A stretch of 64,000 nucleotides of DNA from Aradus depressus. Its lineage: Eukaryota > Arthropoda > Insecta > Hemiptera > Aradidae. A model generated the notes under the pieces. That model was not told where the DNA came from. It saw only the letters and a program-made list of their open reading frames with translations, and did not search any database. This document shows, one piece after another, positions 35,418-47,400 of the stretch (its first letter is position 1; every line of letters begins with the position of its first letter). Both the position numbers and the translations under genes were made by a program. The DNA is taken from NCBI GenBank assembly GCA_963662175.1, contig OY759224.1, positions 19,725,489 to 19,789,488 of the forward strand, in the 5' to 3' direction.

Positions 35418-38400
35418 ATATATATATATATATAATGTCCGTTTGAGTGTCTGTTTATTGATAAAACTATCTTCTTATTTGAAATATGTATTGTCTATTT
35501 CACAAAAAAATGTATAAATGATAAAATCTAGACCTTTCAGTTTTGATGCTTTTAAATATATTTCTATGAGGGATTAGAGACTATATTTGAGTACTTTGGG
35601 TTCTAGACCTAAGCATGTGGTGCCTGAGAATCTCCAGCGGGAATCCTGAGGAATCCTGAGAATTCTGACTTCGGGGTTTAGAAATATTGAGGACTTATAG
35701 TCTTCTGAAATATTGAGAACTTATAGCTTCTGAATCCTTTACTAAATATTGTGTCGATACATTTATTACATCGGTAGTTATTACGATTTTTGGGTTGAGT
35801 CCCCTCTGATCCCCCTCCCCTTCTGATAATTCCGTTGAAAATTAATAGATGTCGTCCTTATAGGGCCTTGAATTTACATATGAAATTTCGTTTCAATACA
35901 TTCACAACGGCAGTTATTAGTTTTTGTGTTGTCTTCCCCCTCTTTCTTTTGGCCGATTTGACTGAAAATCTATAGGCGCATTTTTTTTTTTTTTTTTTTC
36001 ATGTTGGAATTTGGAAAACATGGAATATGTTCAAAACTCCGCATCGAATTGTTGTCCGATTACTTAACATCCCCTATACAGTAAAGTCTAGGTAATCCGG
36101 CACTATATCGGGATTTGTAGTGTCGGATTACCGAAAATGCCGGATTAGTGGAGGTTGGCTTATAAAGTAGACAAAACAGCATCAAAATACATTCTGTATT
36201 GCATTTAATTGTTATTATTATGTAGTACAGTATATTACGTATGAAATACAGTATTATTAGGAAAATTTACATTACTACATTCGTTTAAAAAAGTGTTCAA
36301 TGTTCTTTTGTTTTTACAATATATACATTATAAGCAAATGTGTGGTAAAAGAAAAATATAACGTCACTTGGTGGGAGAAGCCAGCCAGCGCTGACACTCC
36401 CTCGAAAGTTAATTGTTATTATTCACTATCCTCCGAGAGAAGATCGCGAGGCCACCTCCTGTTCAAGCGGCGGGGAGGATTGTCAGGATGGGAATGAGAG
36501 GAAAGGTCTTGTGCGAGAGGATTTGAATGGGAAGAAAGGTTTCTGTGGAATGATTGGAATCGGGATTTGATTAATTTATTTACAGTGGGAATACTGAGAT
36601 CTCTGTGTAGGACTTTATTGGTGACATAGAAAGGAGCGTTGACAATTCGTCGGAGGAGTTTGGACTGGAATGCTTGGATTCGATTGATGTTGGATTGTTT
36701 AGCTGTACCCCAAAGTTCGAGTCCGTAAATCCAAATTGGACGTATAACGTCTTGTAAATCGTAAGTTTGTTGTTAGTCGTCAGTTTCGATTTTGGTCCAA
36801 GTAGTCGACGTAACAGTCCGTATCTTCGATTCAGTTCTTGTCGTTTAAGTCGTGTATGTGGGTTCCACGTAAGTCTACTGTCTAGGTACGAACTTGGTTT
36901 AAAGAGGGAATCAGGATGTTGTTAATGATGACGGGAGGACAGGATTGAGGGCGTAGGGTAAATGTGACTTGAACACATTTCTGCTCATTTAATTTAATTC
37001 TCCAGAGGTTGCACCACCTCTCTATTTCAGTGAGGTGCTCCTGGAGGATGAGTGAGGCTACAGCAGGATCAGGATTGGTGGAAAGGATTGCTGTGTCGTC
37101 AGCGTAAGTCGTCAGTAATGTCTGAGGATGGATAGGAATGTCGGCAGTATATGTATTGTAAAGGATGGGACCTAGGATGCTACCCTGTGGGACACCGGCC
37201 CGAATAGGTGAAGTCTCTTTAAAGTTAAAATATCACCAGGTGATACGCCGTTTTCCTCCGACCAAGTAATCGCCGTTGTGAAAGCTAGATCATAACCAAT
37301 AGATGAGGGAGTGTCCTTACTTTTAAAAAATGACTCGATTTGATCACGTTTCTGTTTAATGTCGTGAATGGTTGCTCAGCCAACATTGAACTCTTTCGAC
37401 AAATGTGTTAGTTTCTCACCTTTATCTAAACGCTTCAGAATGTCGTATTTTTGATCTAAAGTTAGTGTTACGTGTTTGCGTTTTTCCGCCATCACACAGC
37501 ACTGTACACTGGATACTAAACTTAAAACAACGTAATAGCGCGACTAGAAAACAGATAAACACGCACACCTGACAGCAGACAACAGCACACTGGCGGTTTA
37601 TTTGTTCTAGCGCACCCTACAAACGCGCCAGCTGACCCGCCGTCCCCTCCCAGTCTGCCGCCAGACTGCCGGATTACTGGACGTGCCGGAGTGGCGCACG
37701 GCCGGATTACAGAGACTCCACTGTACTTCGTACACAACATTATTCCTTAATGCGAAGATGCTCTAAATTGAACAATTTATGATAAACTTTTTTCAGATAC
37801 GAATCTACGAAGGCTTTGAAACAGAAAATGAAGTTCATTTTATCACAGAACGTGTCTATGGTGATGAATTATTTGATCGAATTGTTGAATTAGGCCATTA
37901 CAGTGAACGGGAAGCCTCGTCTCACATCAGAAATGTTCTATTAGCACTCAAGGTAATTTTAAATAAAATAATGAATATATAATAATTAAAAAAAAAATAG
38001 TTTGTTATTTCTGTATCTTGGACGTAAACTGCACTATGTCACAAGTATCATATTTTTCAGGAGAGCTTTGAGAAAATCTGTCTGCCTTAAAGTTTTCATC
38101 TTCATAGCAACTCACAACATCATAATGGCGTCTGAATCCTCATACTAATCTTTGCACTAAATTTTGTTTCGCTACATTCATTACAGTTAGTTATTATGAC
38201 TCATGCCCGGGATTTAACTACAAGGTCATATCGCCTACTATCAGAGCGCGTTTTCGTCTCTTGTGGACATGAGACCGGCTCTACTTTGGGAGTCCTAAAT
38301 TTCGCCTACCGTGTGGTCCAACATGTGGGGGGGAGGACAGGTGAATACGCCACTGATTTCTTAAAAAATTTACCTACAGTTAATTTTTAAACAGGGGGGG

Positions 38401-41400
38401 GGGCTCTGGGGGGTGAAAAAATGCAGTTTAAAGTGTCGTTTGTTAACCAGAAAACCTTAAAAAGCCAGAAACCTAATCTGTCTTATCGGCAAAAACTCTG
38501 AACATACTATTTGTCTGAAAGATTTGATGGTCCGTACATGGATAATAAATAATTACCTACTGATTGTTAATGAATTAAAAAAAATAATTTATCCCGATTC
38601 CGACAAATTAATTTATATTTTACAAAAAACTGCATACCATTTATAAGGCTATCTCGCCTACTACCAGAGCGCTCTTTCGTGACTCTGGTGGCACATGATC
38701 CCGAATCTACTATTGGAGTGCTAAATTTTGCCTACCTTAAATTTTTATTCACCTATGGTAGGGGTCTTTAACGCGTACCTGATATAGTACAGGCTCGGGA
38801 CCATCGTTTAACATCCCTTCCGAAGGATGGCGTGCATATGTTTTTTTAACCTCCAAGATAAAATTAATTAAGGGTTTCGGCCGGGTTTCGAACCCGCGAT
38901 CTTATGCATACCACTGAGCTACCGGCTCCCTTTACATTCATTACATCGGCAATTATCGAGCCCCCTCCCCTTCTTCCGAATCTACAAAAAATTTATAAGT
39001 GTCTACCTTATGGGGTTTTGAATTTACATATGAAATTTTATGATACATTCATCAAAACGGCAGTTATTAGAGTTTTTATGTTCAGTTCATCGGGAGTTAT
39101 CGTGTTCACGTAAATTATATATTTCATATTTTGAATCTGGATGTCGAAAAACATAAAATTCTGAAAACTTAAATTTTCTGACTGTTTACATAGCTGAAGA
39201 ATTAATAAATTCATAAAATCTGTCAAAGGGAAAGAGAGAATCAAATGAGGTCTCAATTCAAAGTGGCCAACGACTGCCAATGTATCGACACAAAGTTTAA
39301 TATGAGCATTCAGAAGCCCCTAGATTAGATATAGATATCACGAATGTAACACTATAATATTTAGTTAAATATGTGACAGTGCCTTCATGATCGGGGTATT
39401 TCTCATGGAGATATTCGTCCAGAAAGTCTTCTCTACACTGAGACTGGTTCTACTGCTTTACTTAAACTGAGAGATGTCTCCTTCTCAAGATGGGCACCTA
39501 ATACACACACTGTCGTTTATATAGGTAAGACTTTAATATTATTATTAAATGCTTGTATTTTCGTCAGTGGCGGATCTACAATGAGGCTTAAGTCCCGTAA
39601 CACAGATATATATTTTTAATTTTGCAGCATACAGGGAAGTTATTGTAATGAGTCTGTAAATTGAAATACAAATTTTCAACATATCTTTATGTTTCAAGGT
39701 CATTACACTATTTTTATGCTATTTTTGGAAAGGTGTGTGTGTATCAAATTTTCCTGCACTCATATCTCGCGAATGAAAAATTATATCGACTTCGCTTTGG
39801 TGCCACTCGAAGTGTATCAACGTAAATATGATCTGCAAGAAATTTTGTCAAATTCAGTCCACCGTTTTTTTGTTTAAGCAAAAAAAAAAAAACTGCCAAA
39901 AAAGTGGATTTTAGGAATTCTTTAAAAATATTTATCCGATCTAATTTGTTCTGCTGGCAATCGATATACGTGTATCATCCAGATTGAAAATTAGGTTATA
40001 TGGCGTCGGAAAATTTTGAACGGGAGGGTGGGTTATGAGGGGCGCTAAGCATAAAAATTGTTCTAGCTCATTTACGGATAGTCGGATTTTTGCCTACCCT
40101 AAATTTTCATTCACTTAGGGTAGGGGTCTTTAACGAGTACCTGACATCGTACAGGCTCGGGACCATCGCTTAACGTCCGATCCGTAGGACGGCGTGCTTA
40201 AATTTATTTTACCTCTCAGATAAAATAAACTAAGGGCCTCGGCCGGGTTTCGAATCCACGATCTTGAGCTCAGAAGACAAGCACGCATACCACTGAGCTA
40301 CCTGCGCCCTATAAAATGTCTATAAATATAGAGAGCAGTACAATAAGAGATAAGATGAAATACATATCTTTTAATATTCATTTTCTTTTTCCCTGACATC
40401 ACTCAAACATTTTTTCCCAAACAAAATTTCTGGAAGCCTCATTTAATGAAAAATACCTCAGCGTCCCCAAAACTGTAGATCCGACGCTGATATACATATA
40501 TATTTATTTATCATAATATGATATAATAACGTGTGCCTTTTAGCTCCAGAAAAAGGAGAGTGTCCAACAATGGCTGCCGATCTGTGGAGTTTGGGTATCG
40601 TCATTTATATTATGTGAGTATGTTTTGTATTAAGAGCCGTAATTCAATTTAAATAAGTTGTCAGAATTATTCAAATAAGTTTTCGCTCTCCCTTCAGAGT
40701 TTATACACAATATTTGACTTACATAGTGGCTTCTGAATCCTCATACTAAATTTTGTGTCGATACATTCATTACATCGAAGTTATTGGAATATAATTGTCC
40801 AGTTTTTCTCCCATGTAGCACTAATTTATTTATTTCTTTGTACGTCATACTGATTCTATATTTCATTGTTTCCTGTTCTTTACTCTGTATGTATTTATTC
40901 TTAGGTTACCTCGGTCCCAGAATAATAAAATTTCTTTTCATTTCATAGGTGACATTTCTGATTCTTATTCAATGAAGATAAAAGTCCAAAATCAAACTAA
41001 TAAATTAAGGCATAGTCAAGGTCCACGCCGTAGATTTTCCGTGAAAACGTCGGGATATATTCATTTTTTATTTTATTTTCGATGCTGCCGTAGCTCTTGC
41101 ATTTGCTCGGCTCTAGACTTTTTAGGTTTTTTAAATTCCTTTTGATGCGAGTTTTCCTCTGATTTGCGTTTTCTATAATTCCGCGCATATTTACGATTCA
41201 TATGAGACGACATCTAATTTCAATTTAATACAGATTTTTACATATATTTCGGCAAATATTTATATTGTTTCACTTTGAGTTCTAGCAGTGCTCCTCAAGC
41301 TCTTTACAATGACACCCGAATCAACGTCCTATCTAACCGCGTTATCACGCTACACTAATTTCTAATTTTACACAACGCTAATTCGCAACAATCATTCGCC

Positions 41401-44400
41401 GGCGCCCACACTAACCCGATAACGTCACAGGAAAAACAAACATTTCACAACAAACACGTACAGACATGCTCTATCCATTGTGACCTCAACCGTTGTTATC
41501 GCATTATTAGTCTCGTAGTTATTATCGATTGAAATCTGACTGTATTTTGTAACACAAGAAAGTTTGACCGGCTATCTCTGTGCTTAACGAGCGAATGGAC
41601 GCTTTCACGTCAATAGTAGGGATGACTAAACCTCGAAAGCACTATGGATAGTTTTCGATAGTTCGGACTATCGAAGCCATTCGATGTTTTTTTTCGACTA
41701 TCGAATACTATCGTCATTTTTAAATATTCAACAATTTAAATGTTTTTGACAGGCAACTCTAATATAAACTAATAGTAAAACATAAAAAATATACAAAACA
41801 AAGATCAAACCTCTTCTGGTGGTTTTTTATGTCATGTGGTGAATATAAAAATTGTTTTAAATATACAAACCTATGGACCTTATTGAAATAATAGTGGCAA
41901 CACTGGAAATTTTTCTCTCTCTAATGCATTGGTACGAAAGTTCGGTTATAACCTCAAAATTGCCTATGGTCAAAAAGTTGGTGAACGCAAACTAAACGGT
42001 GTGTTTTATTCGAATCAGTCGTATTCGAAGTGCTCAAAGATGGGTAAAGAATCGGTGGTGTGGAAGTTCTTTACCAAACACGACAACTCGAATTTTGCAC
42101 GTTGTAATTTGTGTAAGAAAGACTACAAAACGAGTGGTAATTATTTTTTCATCTCATCATCAATTGAAGTTTCTTTACCTCCATAGCCATTGAACCCAAC
42201 AACAACAACTTTACAGACCATAATATTTTTCGCATTCATGTTTACTTTTTCATTTATCTTTCACGCAGGTAATACGACGAATTTGCTCGATCATTTAACG
42301 AGATTGCATCCAATTGACTTTGGACAAGCGACAGGAAAGGAAACTGATACTGATGAGAATTCGAATGTCAAACGACGAAAACGCACAATCAAGGATGCTT
42401 TCCGAAGATATATAGGGATATAAGGGGATATATCGATAGTTATCGATTGTTTTACTTTAAAATCATCGATAGGTTTAGTCATCCCTAGTCAATAGTAATA
42501 ATAATATGTTGTATGTTGATATGATTCATTGTTGATTTTTCAAATACTAACTTATCGTGTAGTCCTAAACATAAATAATCAAACAAGATACGAATTCCAA
42601 AGGCCAGTCATTGTCCATTGACTCGAAAACCTGGCAGCTGGCACCAGACAAATCGCGAAAGCGGAATCCGCGAGTATTTAAACAAAAATAATAGTTAACA
42701 AGTTAACGACATACTACTAAATAAACTAATTATATTCAAGGTACTCACGTATTAACGCCACCGCAGCGAATCAATCAACATGTATTTGTAAATTAAAAAT
42801 TATTGAAGTTATTTATTTATTTTATTTGTTTGCGCGGCGGCGTATTAACGCATTAATCGCATCGGCTTAATGTATTAATCGCATTGCAGTTTGTGCACTC
42901 AAGCATTTGTTATTCCTAAGATAACAAATCTGCAACCTTCAGTGAATCTTTCTCCTTCGGTTTGTGATAACTTTAACCATTTAAAGTTAGCCGATCCCAA
43001 GTTTTATATACCTAGTGATATTCATGTTCTTATAGGCGCTAAGTTATTTAGTTCAATTATAACTGGTGAAAAAATAACGTTTCCTCCTGGTGTTCCTACA
43101 GCGTGGAATTCAGTTTTTGGTTATGTGTTAATGGGTCAGTGTGGCACCCAAAGTGTTGAAACCAACAGACCAGTTCAAACACTTACATCTACTGTAAGTG
43201 TTAAGTTAAATTGTGAAGTTAATAAACTCCTCCAGCAGTTCTGGGAGTTAGAGGAAATTCCTTCAGCCAGTAGTGTGTCTTTGAGTCCCGAAGAAGTGCT
43301 AGCTGAAGAAATGTTTACCAATCTTCGTTATCGTGAAGAATCAGGTAGTTATGTAGTTCCACTACTTGTGAAACCTGATGAAAGTTCAAAGTTAGGTTCA
43401 TCCTTCAATAGTGCATCTATGCGTCTAAATTCTCTGAAAGGAAAATTTGTGAAAATTTCTCAGTTTGATGAGTTTTGTTATACAGTTAATCTGTCACCAA
43501 CAGCTAACAAGAAGAGAGCAGTTCTCTCTAATATAGCTCGTGTTTTAGATCCGCCTAGTAGGATCGGTCCTGTTACAGTCTGGGCTAAGCAATTTCTTCA
43601 GAAATTGTGGCGTTTAGGTCTAGACTGGGATACCCTCTTGCCTGAGCAGGGATGTAGTGAATGGCAAATGTTTGTCACTTCTCTCAAACCAGTTTCGGCC
43701 CTGGCGTCAACGTGTGAGCTTGACCCAGCCACTCTCGCGTGTTAGTCTCAAGTTTGTGTGAGTCTAGTGGAGTACCAAACTAATAGTTGTGGGTGTAGGA
43801 CGGCCTTCCCGTTCTGTATCAGGTTCTGGTTACTCAAAGTGTGCCTATCGTGTAAGAGTACGGTTTTACATGCCATCTCTTGTGGAGTCATAGCCACTCA
43901 TAGTGTTATAGTAAAGCCCTGTTCTTTCTGTATAGCCTGGCCAGGCAATATATGTAGTTCAATTATATCAGTGTTCCCCCACCTTATGTATCTTATAGAT
44001 TCGACTGGACCACAGTGCAGACTGCAATCTGTAAGTACATAGTTTAAGGAAATATTAGAATAATAGAATTTGCCTCAATTTATGTTAAGGATCAATGTTT
44101 TGGTCCTGAGTTGCCTCAATTTATGTTAAGCTGGTCTTCTCCCGGAACCAGCTCTATCGAATACAGTCCACTACAGGGAGCTTGCCGTGTTTACAAAGTT
44201 GTGCGTAGACATGTTATGCGCAAATATATAAAGTCTTAAAACCAGAAATAACTATTATGATTTGAACGACGGGAGGGTCAGATTATCAATCAAGCGGGCG
44301 ATGCGACCGCATATTACAAAACCAATACTTATACATGCTAATAATAAATATAAAGTCCAAAAATAAATAAATAGCTTTACTAATTTTTAATTTACAAATA

Positions 44401-47400
44401 CATGTTGATTGATTCGCTGCGGTGGCGTTAATACGTAAGTACCTTATTCAAATATATTTAACAAGTTTATTATTCAATCTAAGTACTTAGGTCTGCGAAT
44501 ATTTTTTTTATTATTTCATTTTGACTGAGTTTCAAAAAATATTTTGGTACAACTATTACTTAAAATATTACGAAATATAACTATTTTCAAAGTTAGTTTG
44601 CATGGTAGTTAACTACATTTTTTTATTTAAAACATCTCAACTCTGCTATTCATCAATTCTATATTATTTGTTTTTAGGTTGTGTGGTATTGAACCTGGAG
44701 AAAATGAAATTTTCACTGAACTCGTTCCAGGGTTTTCTTTGCCTTGGTGGGACGACATTTCTGATTCAGCTAAACATCTTATACAGCGGGTATGTAACAG
44801 ATTGTCTCAATTATGTAATTATAACTAAACCATGAGGGCTCCATCTGTTAAAAAGTGTAAAGAGAAGTTCTTTTATTAAAGTTCTGCTTCTAACTTAATT
44901 TAGAAAGTAGAAAATTCTTAAAATGTTAAATGAAATGATACAAAACATAGTTTCTTTATATAAATAACAAAAATCACATTAATCAGACAGAAACAACAGT
45001 ACTTACATTTTAAACAGACAATCACAACAAAATATCCTTCGCCTTCGGTGAATCATCGAAATGGTACTTCTCCTGAACGAATTAATCGACCGATTGAGGT
45101 ACAAATCAGATGTTGACTTCCATAACATCTTAGTAAATTTTTTGTCTATAAATTCGTTACATCGGCAGTTACTAGTGTTTTTGAATTGTGCTTCCTCTTC
45201 TTTTTGACCGAATCCGCTGAAAACTTGTAGGTGCCGTCGTTATGGTGTTTCGAATTTAAATATGAAATTTCATGTTGAAACATTCATCACATTGGCAGTT
45301 ATTGGGTTTTAAAATTGATCCTAGGAGCCATGGTGGCCGTGCGGGCTAGAGCGTAGGGCTTTGGTCGCATGGTCTCACCATGGTTTACGGGTTCGAATCC
45401 CGTCCGGGAGTGAGTTTTATTGCTTAGATAGAACTCCCACCCGGGGCCATGGATGTCTTCAAAATAACACATAGATGGCTAGTATGGTGTTTGCCTAGGC
45501 AAATTGAAAAAAAAAAAATTGATCCCCCTTCCCATTGATCAATTCCACTGAAAATTAATAAGTTTTATCCTTATGGGGTTCTGAACACATATATAAAATT
45601 TCAGGTCGATACATTCATTCTATCAGGAGTTACCGTGTCCACAGTCACACACATACGACATGCAAACATTTTTTTTTTTCATTTTTGGAATAAGGTTGTT
45701 TGAAAACTTGAAATTTCTGAGAAAACTCAACTTTGAATTTCTGCTGTCCGATTACACAACTTTTATATATATTAAAGCACGCCATCCTTCGGATGGGACG
45801 TTAAGCGATGGTCCCGAGCCTGTACGATGTCAGGTACTCGTTAAAGACCCCTACCCTAGGTGAATAAAAAATTTAGGGTAGGCAAAATTTAGGACTCCCA
45901 GAGTAGAGTCGGGCTCATGTCCACCAGAGTGACGAAAGAGCGCTCTGGTAGTAGGCGATATGACCTCGTAGTTAAAGCCCGGGCTTGAGTCATAAAACCT
46001 AACCTTACCTATATATATATGGTCAGATTTTCAATACTCGAACTAACCAGAACGCCTAAAAGTGAAACTTTATTTAAAACAATTTTTTAGATGGATAACA
46101 ACATTAAAATAGGTAACTACTTTAAAACATCAAGAAAAAAACTTTTAAAGAGAAAATGAAACGAAAAAGTTTATTAAAATCAAAATTAACATATTAAGAA
46201 TCAAACTTATGTAAGATATTGATTATGGAAGGAGAAATGTGTAAGTTCAAATATTTCTTAACAAGACTTTAGTATCTAAATAATTATTTGTTCAGATGCT
46301 GGATTTGGATCCATCGAACCGACTGACGGCTTCGGAAGCTCTTGACTCGTGTTGGGTCTCCGGTCATTCCACCAAAGAGCACCACCTGACAGGAGCTGTT
46401 CAAAGGCTTAAAGAATTCAATGCTCGAAGGAAATTTAGAGTGAGTATGCACCTTTACTCAATGAGACCAAAATCTCCATAAGTAATGTCAGTTTTTGTAT
46501 ACTGGGATAAAAAGTAATAAAAAAATGGTATCTGTTAATCACCGACAATGTGCTTCCCTAGAATGAATTAATCAATTATGTTTCCGCTCTCCCTCATTGA
46601 TCAATCGACCGTTTGGGCTAACAATCAATAGTAGACTTTTGAATTCTCATATTAAATTTTGTGTTCATAGATTCATTATTGGGGTTTATGAGTTGGGCCC
46701 CCCTAATCTTTGTCCGATTCTACAGAAAATTAATATGTGCCATCCTTCGATACATTCACTACATGCGGAGTTATTGGGATTTTTAGTTGAGTCCCTCTCT
46801 GATTCTCCCCTCCCCTTCGTCCGATTATGCTGAAAATGAATAGGTGTCGACCATATAGAGCTTTGAATATACCTATGAAATTTTCTGTCGTTACATTCAT
46901 GCCCGGGCTTTAACTACGAGGTATAACTTACTACCAGATCTACGGATGTAAAACTATCGATAGTTGACGTTAATGATAGTTTCGATACTATCGGCGTTAA
47001 ACTATCAATACAATCGATAGTTTAAGGACTTTGTATTTCTGGAATCCACTGAATCGAAGGAACGTTACATTTACTGTTCTTGTAAATTGTTTCGTTGTTT
47101 TGAACTGAAAAATGAGTCGTAAATGAAAGTCCGATGTGTGAAGTTACTTCGATAAGGATGTGGGCCCAAAAAACCGGCTAAATATCGTTTGTGCAGCGCC
47201 GAATACAGAATTGGCGGGAACACTTCCAATTTGAAGGATCACAGCGGTTACAACGGGAACGCCTTGTGCACATCTACAGATATAGAATAGGTAGTGCGAA
47301 GTGGAATTCGTTTTTACAAGAACTCAACAAAAACATACGAAAGAAACTCCGAGAGGTACAGGATTCTCCTAAATCGTATTGTTTCATAAACAGCCATTGA

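Larger units (their letters stand above)
36079..37723 (-). mobile_element. pogo/Tigger-like DNA transposon, interrupted
   Basis: The terminal inverted repeats are CAGTAAAGTCTAGGTAATCC (left) and, read from the right end, CAGTGGAGTCTCTGTAATCC. Both are typical of Tigger. The target duplication is TA (36077-36078 and 37724-37725). The transposase start lies on the minus strand at 37492. Most of the interior is replaced by a Jockey LINE insertion at about 36305-37215. Confidence 0.8.

Noticed and set aside
37522..37740. 72-codon minus-strand frame near the Tigger right end
   Set aside because: It spans the transposon's inverted terminal repeat and lies upstream of the transposase ATG.
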